From: Pavlovales sp. CCMP2436 | Lineage: Eukaryota > Haptophyta > Pavlovophyceae > Pavlovales | Direction: 5' to 3' | NCBI GenBank assembly: GCA_026770615.1 | Contig: MU631364.1 | Coordinates: 166,794-178,183, forward strand | Length of the DNA: 11,390 nt | Shown: positions 9,201 through 11,390 of the stretch, piece after piece | How the letters are laid out: every line of letters begins with the position of its first letter | Position numbering within the stretch: the stretch's first letter is position 1 | Program-made: the position numbers and the translations under genes | Notes under the pieces: model-generated | Told to the model about the DNA's origin: nothing | The model's input: the letters and a program-made list of their open reading frames with translations, nothing else | Database searches by the model: none

Positions 9201-11390
9201 GCACACGTCCGCCTCGGGCGGCGGCGCGGCGAAGGTGGCGAAGTGGCGCTGCATGCGGTCGATGATGTAGAAGGAGCCGGCGAGCGGGTTCATCGCGCCG
9301 ACGAAGCTCGTCTTAATGATCGACTTGAACGTGAGCTTCTTCAGGTCGTAGAAGCCGCCGTAGTCCACCTGCTGCCGCGCAAGCTCGATGGCCGACTGCG
9401 TGCCATACTTGTCGGGCGCAGGCATGTTGAAGTCGTCGATGAAGTAGATGAGCTTCTTGGTACCCGGCGGGCCGAACGACGAGCCCGTCTTCTTTTCGAG
9501 CGGCTGCTCGAGCATGGGCTGCAGCGAGTCGGCGCCGGTGAACGAGTTGAAGTTGATGTTGAAGAAGGTCGTCTTCTCCTCTGGCATCTCGCGCAGCAGC
9601 TTGGCCAGCAGGCACGTCTTGGCCGTGCCTGGCCCGCCGACGAGCATGACGGGCTTGTTGAGGTCGAGGAGCTGCGCGGCGAGGAAGCCAATGCGCGTCG
9701 TGTCGAGCGTCGACACCACGATGTCGGAGTACTTGCCCGTGACGTCGTGTTTGTACGTGTCGATCCGGTCGTTCCAGTGCGTCGGCCGCTTGTCGACGGG
9801 GCTGATGTAGAAGTCGAAGACCAGGCCCTCGTCGGGGAAGCGGATGGCGCTCTTGGCGAACTCGGAGCGCCAGAAGTCGGAGAAGAGCTTGCGCATGTCC
9901 GAGCCCTTCTCGACGTTGAAGCCGCCGCCGAGCGCCCAGATGGCGGCGAACTGGAAGTAGGCCTCGTAGACCTCCTTGTCCGAGCCGGCCGGCACGTTTT
10001 CCTTGGTGAGCAGCCCCTCGAGGAGCTTGCACAGCGTCTGCACCATGGCAAAGTCCATCAGCGGCGTCACGTGCTTCCACTTCTCGCGCCGGAAGTGGTC
10101 GAGCGTCGGCGCGACGTACTGGTCGAAGAGCTGCTCGAGCGTGGTGGCCACCTTCTGGTCGCCCATCGTCTCGACCCACGTTGTGACGAACGGCCTCCAG
10201 CCGATGTCCGACTCGTTGAGGAAGATGACACCCGCGCGCGAGACGGTGGCGGGCGAGGCGTTGCGCAGGTGCGAGATCTCGAAGATGAGGCGCATCGAGC
10301 CGGTGAGCGGGATGCGCTCGTTGGAGACGAGCGTGAGCACCTTGTTGTCGTCCATCACGGTGTTCATCGACTCGATCCACTCGGCGTCGATGTCGCCGTC
10401 GAGCACGATCCACTTGGGCACCTCGGTCTCCATGCGCGAGTAGTCGCGCATCATCTTGGAGATGATGCCGTCGAAGGGCTCCTTGGTGACCGGGTGCATG
10501 TAGCCGTACAGGTCGTCGACGGTAATCGCCTTGGGGTTGAGCGCCTGGTACTGCGTCGCGCCGCCGCCCATGTTGAGGTGCGACCACGAGGCGGCGAGCG
10601 TCTTCCACAGCTTGGTCTTGGCCGCACCCGCCGCGCCGAGGATGAAGCAGCAGTGGCGCACGCCGAGCATCTCGGCGAGGTTTGCGATCTTGGTCACGAA
10701 GACCTCCTCCGGCTGCAGCCCCGAGCCATCCATCGCAATCACCTCGCGGATGCCCTTGACGAGCGCGGGGTCCGTCTTAGGCGGCGAATCAACGCGCGGG
10801 AAGAGGTCGGTGATCAGGCCGAGGAAGATGCCGAAGTCGGCGAGCACGAACTTGGGCAGGTTGACGTCGCGCAGCGCGCGCATCAGGATCTGCTTCTCGG
10901 TCTTGTCGGGCTCGTCGCGCTTCATGCCACCGGCGATGCGCAGCACGCCCTTCATCGCGCGCAGGCCCCAGTCGTAGTGATACTGCTTGGAGAGCAGCTC
11001 CTGGCAGAGCGCAAAGAGTGTGACAAACTTGTGCCCGAGCTCCTTGGCCTCGAGGAAGCCCTCGGCGTTGAGCGAGATCTCGGCGATGTTGCCGAAGTCG
11101 GGCACCACCATCGCGCACGGCCGGAAGAGCGCCTTGAGGTTCTCGGGCAGCTCCGTGCGCCCCGCGTAGCCCGGGTTCATCGTGATGAAGGCGCCGACGG
11201 TCGGGTTGAGCGTGATCTCGTCCTCCTCGAAGGTGAAGAGCGTCTTCTTGGAGCGGATCCCGTCGAGGATTGTGAGGTACTGCCCGGCCACCACCGAGAG
11301 CACCTCGACGGAGATGCGGTTGAACTCGTCGAAGCAGCCCCACGCGCCCGTCTGCGCCAGCCCTGAGAAAAAGTTGGCCATCACCTGTTG
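3285..11390 (-). CDS. Axonemal dynein heavy chain, outer-arm beta class, C-terminal part (5' end outside window)
   Basis: Exons are 11390-4051 (partial), 3902-3566 and 3440-3285, giving 2,610 visible residues; a full heavy chain is about 4,500. The protein is an ATP-driven microtubule motor of ciliary outer dynein arms. Order, in visible-residue numbers: AAA1 from just before its Walker B (CFDEFNRI, 19); AAA2 P-loop GAAGAAKT (252); AAA3 P-loop GGPGTAKT (585) and Walker B YFIDDFNMP (about 649); AAA4 P-loop GVGGSGKQS (930) and Walker B VFLFTDQQ; stalk helices and microtubule-binding tip (about 1150-1472); AAA5 with GLPADALSIENG (about 1553); AAA6; and a C-terminal domain with GWNRGYPFNEGDL, FGEIMYGGHITDNWDRRLC, RKNEWPLD, EGARWDT and CPVYKTQQRGPT. 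The C-terminal and AAA3 wording matches the DNAH9/11/17 and Chlamydomonas beta class better than the gamma class (DNAH5/8). The tail domain and AAA1 P-loop lie beyond 11390. The first bases in coding sense, CAACAG|GTG, could be exon or an intron acceptor. Confidence 0.95.
3441..3565 (-). other. Last intron of the dynein heavy-chain gene (125 bp, phase 0)
   Basis: On the minus strand the donor is TCG|GTAAGC (intron from 3565) and the acceptor is GCCCCACAG|AGCGTC (exon from 3440). Splicing joins ...LVKSAMQS to SVKESKDIYRCPVYKT, restoring the conserved dynein C-terminal end. The length is not a multiple of three, so retention would shift the frame. Confidence 0.9.
3903..4050 (-). other. Penultimate intron of the dynein heavy-chain gene (148 bp, phase 2)
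   Basis: The minus-strand donor is CTCGCGCG|GTGCGT (intron from 4050) and the acceptor is CCGCTCGCAG|GTACCGC (exon from 3902). Splicing makes ...LADMLARYRQIADWTADLATPK, a join that matches axonemal heavy chains. Unspliced, the frame stays open to 3831 but yields only a Pro/Arg/Ala-rich tail. The intron RNA is strongly C-rich; the opposite strand is full of G-runs (3980-4040). Confidence 0.92.
6975..7940 (-). other. Dynein stalk coiled coil and microtubule-binding domain
   Basis: This is part of the heavy-chain CDS. The first helix is encoded by about 7940-7586 (YKQMLAAERARV onward, rich in heptad-like Leu/Ile/Ala with Glu/Lys). The small globular microtubule-binding tip is encoded by about 7585-7200 and includes the SLGTPPPAVLKV turn and the FTYENMATKSKAAAGLC helix. 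The returning helix is encoded by about 7199-6975 (AEAEKTLKDANDRL through RLVNGL). Both helices are of matching length and unbroken, so the stalk looks intact and able to relay nucleotide state to track binding. Confidence 0.85.
8418..8603 (-). other. Dynein AAA4 nucleotide-binding site
   Basis: This is part of the heavy-chain CDS. The P-loop GVGGSGKQS is encoded at 8603-8577 and the Walker B-like VFLFTDQQ at 8441-8418. Both keep the usual axonemal dynein form, in which Gln follows the P-loop Lys. This site is expected to bind nucleotide in a regulatory way. Confidence 0.85.
9420..9638 (-). other. Dynein AAA3 nucleotide-binding site
   Basis: This is part of the heavy-chain CDS. The P-loop GGPGTAKT is at 9638-9615 and the Walker B segment IYFIDDFNMP at 9449-9420. 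The Walker B acidic pair is present. The Gly normally before the P-loop Lys is Ala, a variant also known from some other axonemal heavy chains (GTAKT). AAA3 gates mechanical activity of the ring in dyneins generally. Confidence 0.85.
10614..10637 (-). other. Dynein AAA2 P-loop
   Basis: This is part of the heavy-chain CDS. It encodes GAAGAAKT, where the consensus GxxxxGK[ST] has Ala in place of the last Gly. The downstream AAA2 core (IVLDGDIDAEWIES, then SNERIPL, and the SPATVSRAGVIF segment) is well kept. AAA2 binds ATP without turning it over in known dyneins; whether this variant still binds is not visible from sequence. Confidence 0.8.

Noticed and set aside
8019..11366. Long open frame of 1,115 codons on the + strand, opposite the dynein exon
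   Set aside because: It is the antisense of a well-conserved dynein region. Strong third-position GC removes stops on the opposite strand, and the product is Arg/Glu/Val/Leu/His-rich with no domain. The same holds for the + strand frames at 5760-7937 and 4485-5627.
1..11390. Transposon, viral, tRNA, rRNA or CRISPR content
   Set aside because: I saw no transposase or reverse-transcriptase motifs, long terminal repeats, regularly spaced repeats, or tRNA or rRNA sequence in the parts not explained by the two genes.

Overview
The window is eukaryotic nuclear DNA. It holds split genes with GT-AG introns, a flagellar dynein heavy chain and a single-pass membrane sulfotransferase, with no operons or bacterial signals. 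The coding DNA is very GC-rich, especially at third codon positions. A flagellated, GC-rich unicellular alga such as a haptophyte or another marine microalga fits best, but the sequence alone does not fix the lineage.

Layout. Positions 1-1142 carry no gene I can support. They hold an imperfect direct duplication (319-453 and 489-623), a TATA-like box (785-791), a G-quadruplex-type tract (946-970) and a perfect 10-bp stem (1101-1124) just before the first gene. Positions 1143-2827 (+) encode a 440-residue predicted type II membrane sulfotransferase in three exons. Positions 2828-3284 are a compact convergent intergenic spacer holding both 3' ends. Positions 3285-11390 (-) encode the C-terminal 2,610 residues of an axonemal dynein heavy chain of the outer-arm beta class (DNAH9/11/17 and Chlamydomonas beta type). 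This gene runs off the right edge inside AAA1. It consists of one uninterrupted exon of at least 7,340 bp followed by two short introns near its 3' end.

The two genes converge and show no functional link. One acts in ciliary motility; the other probably transfers sulfate onto a glycan or protein in the Golgi. I found no RNA gene, CRISPR array, integrase or recognisable transposon, and no previously undescribed multi-gene system. The observations most worth checking are the upstream duplication, the hairpin and G-rich tract ahead of the sulfotransferase, the 3'-restricted introns of the dynein gene, and the altered AAA2 and AAA3 P-loops.
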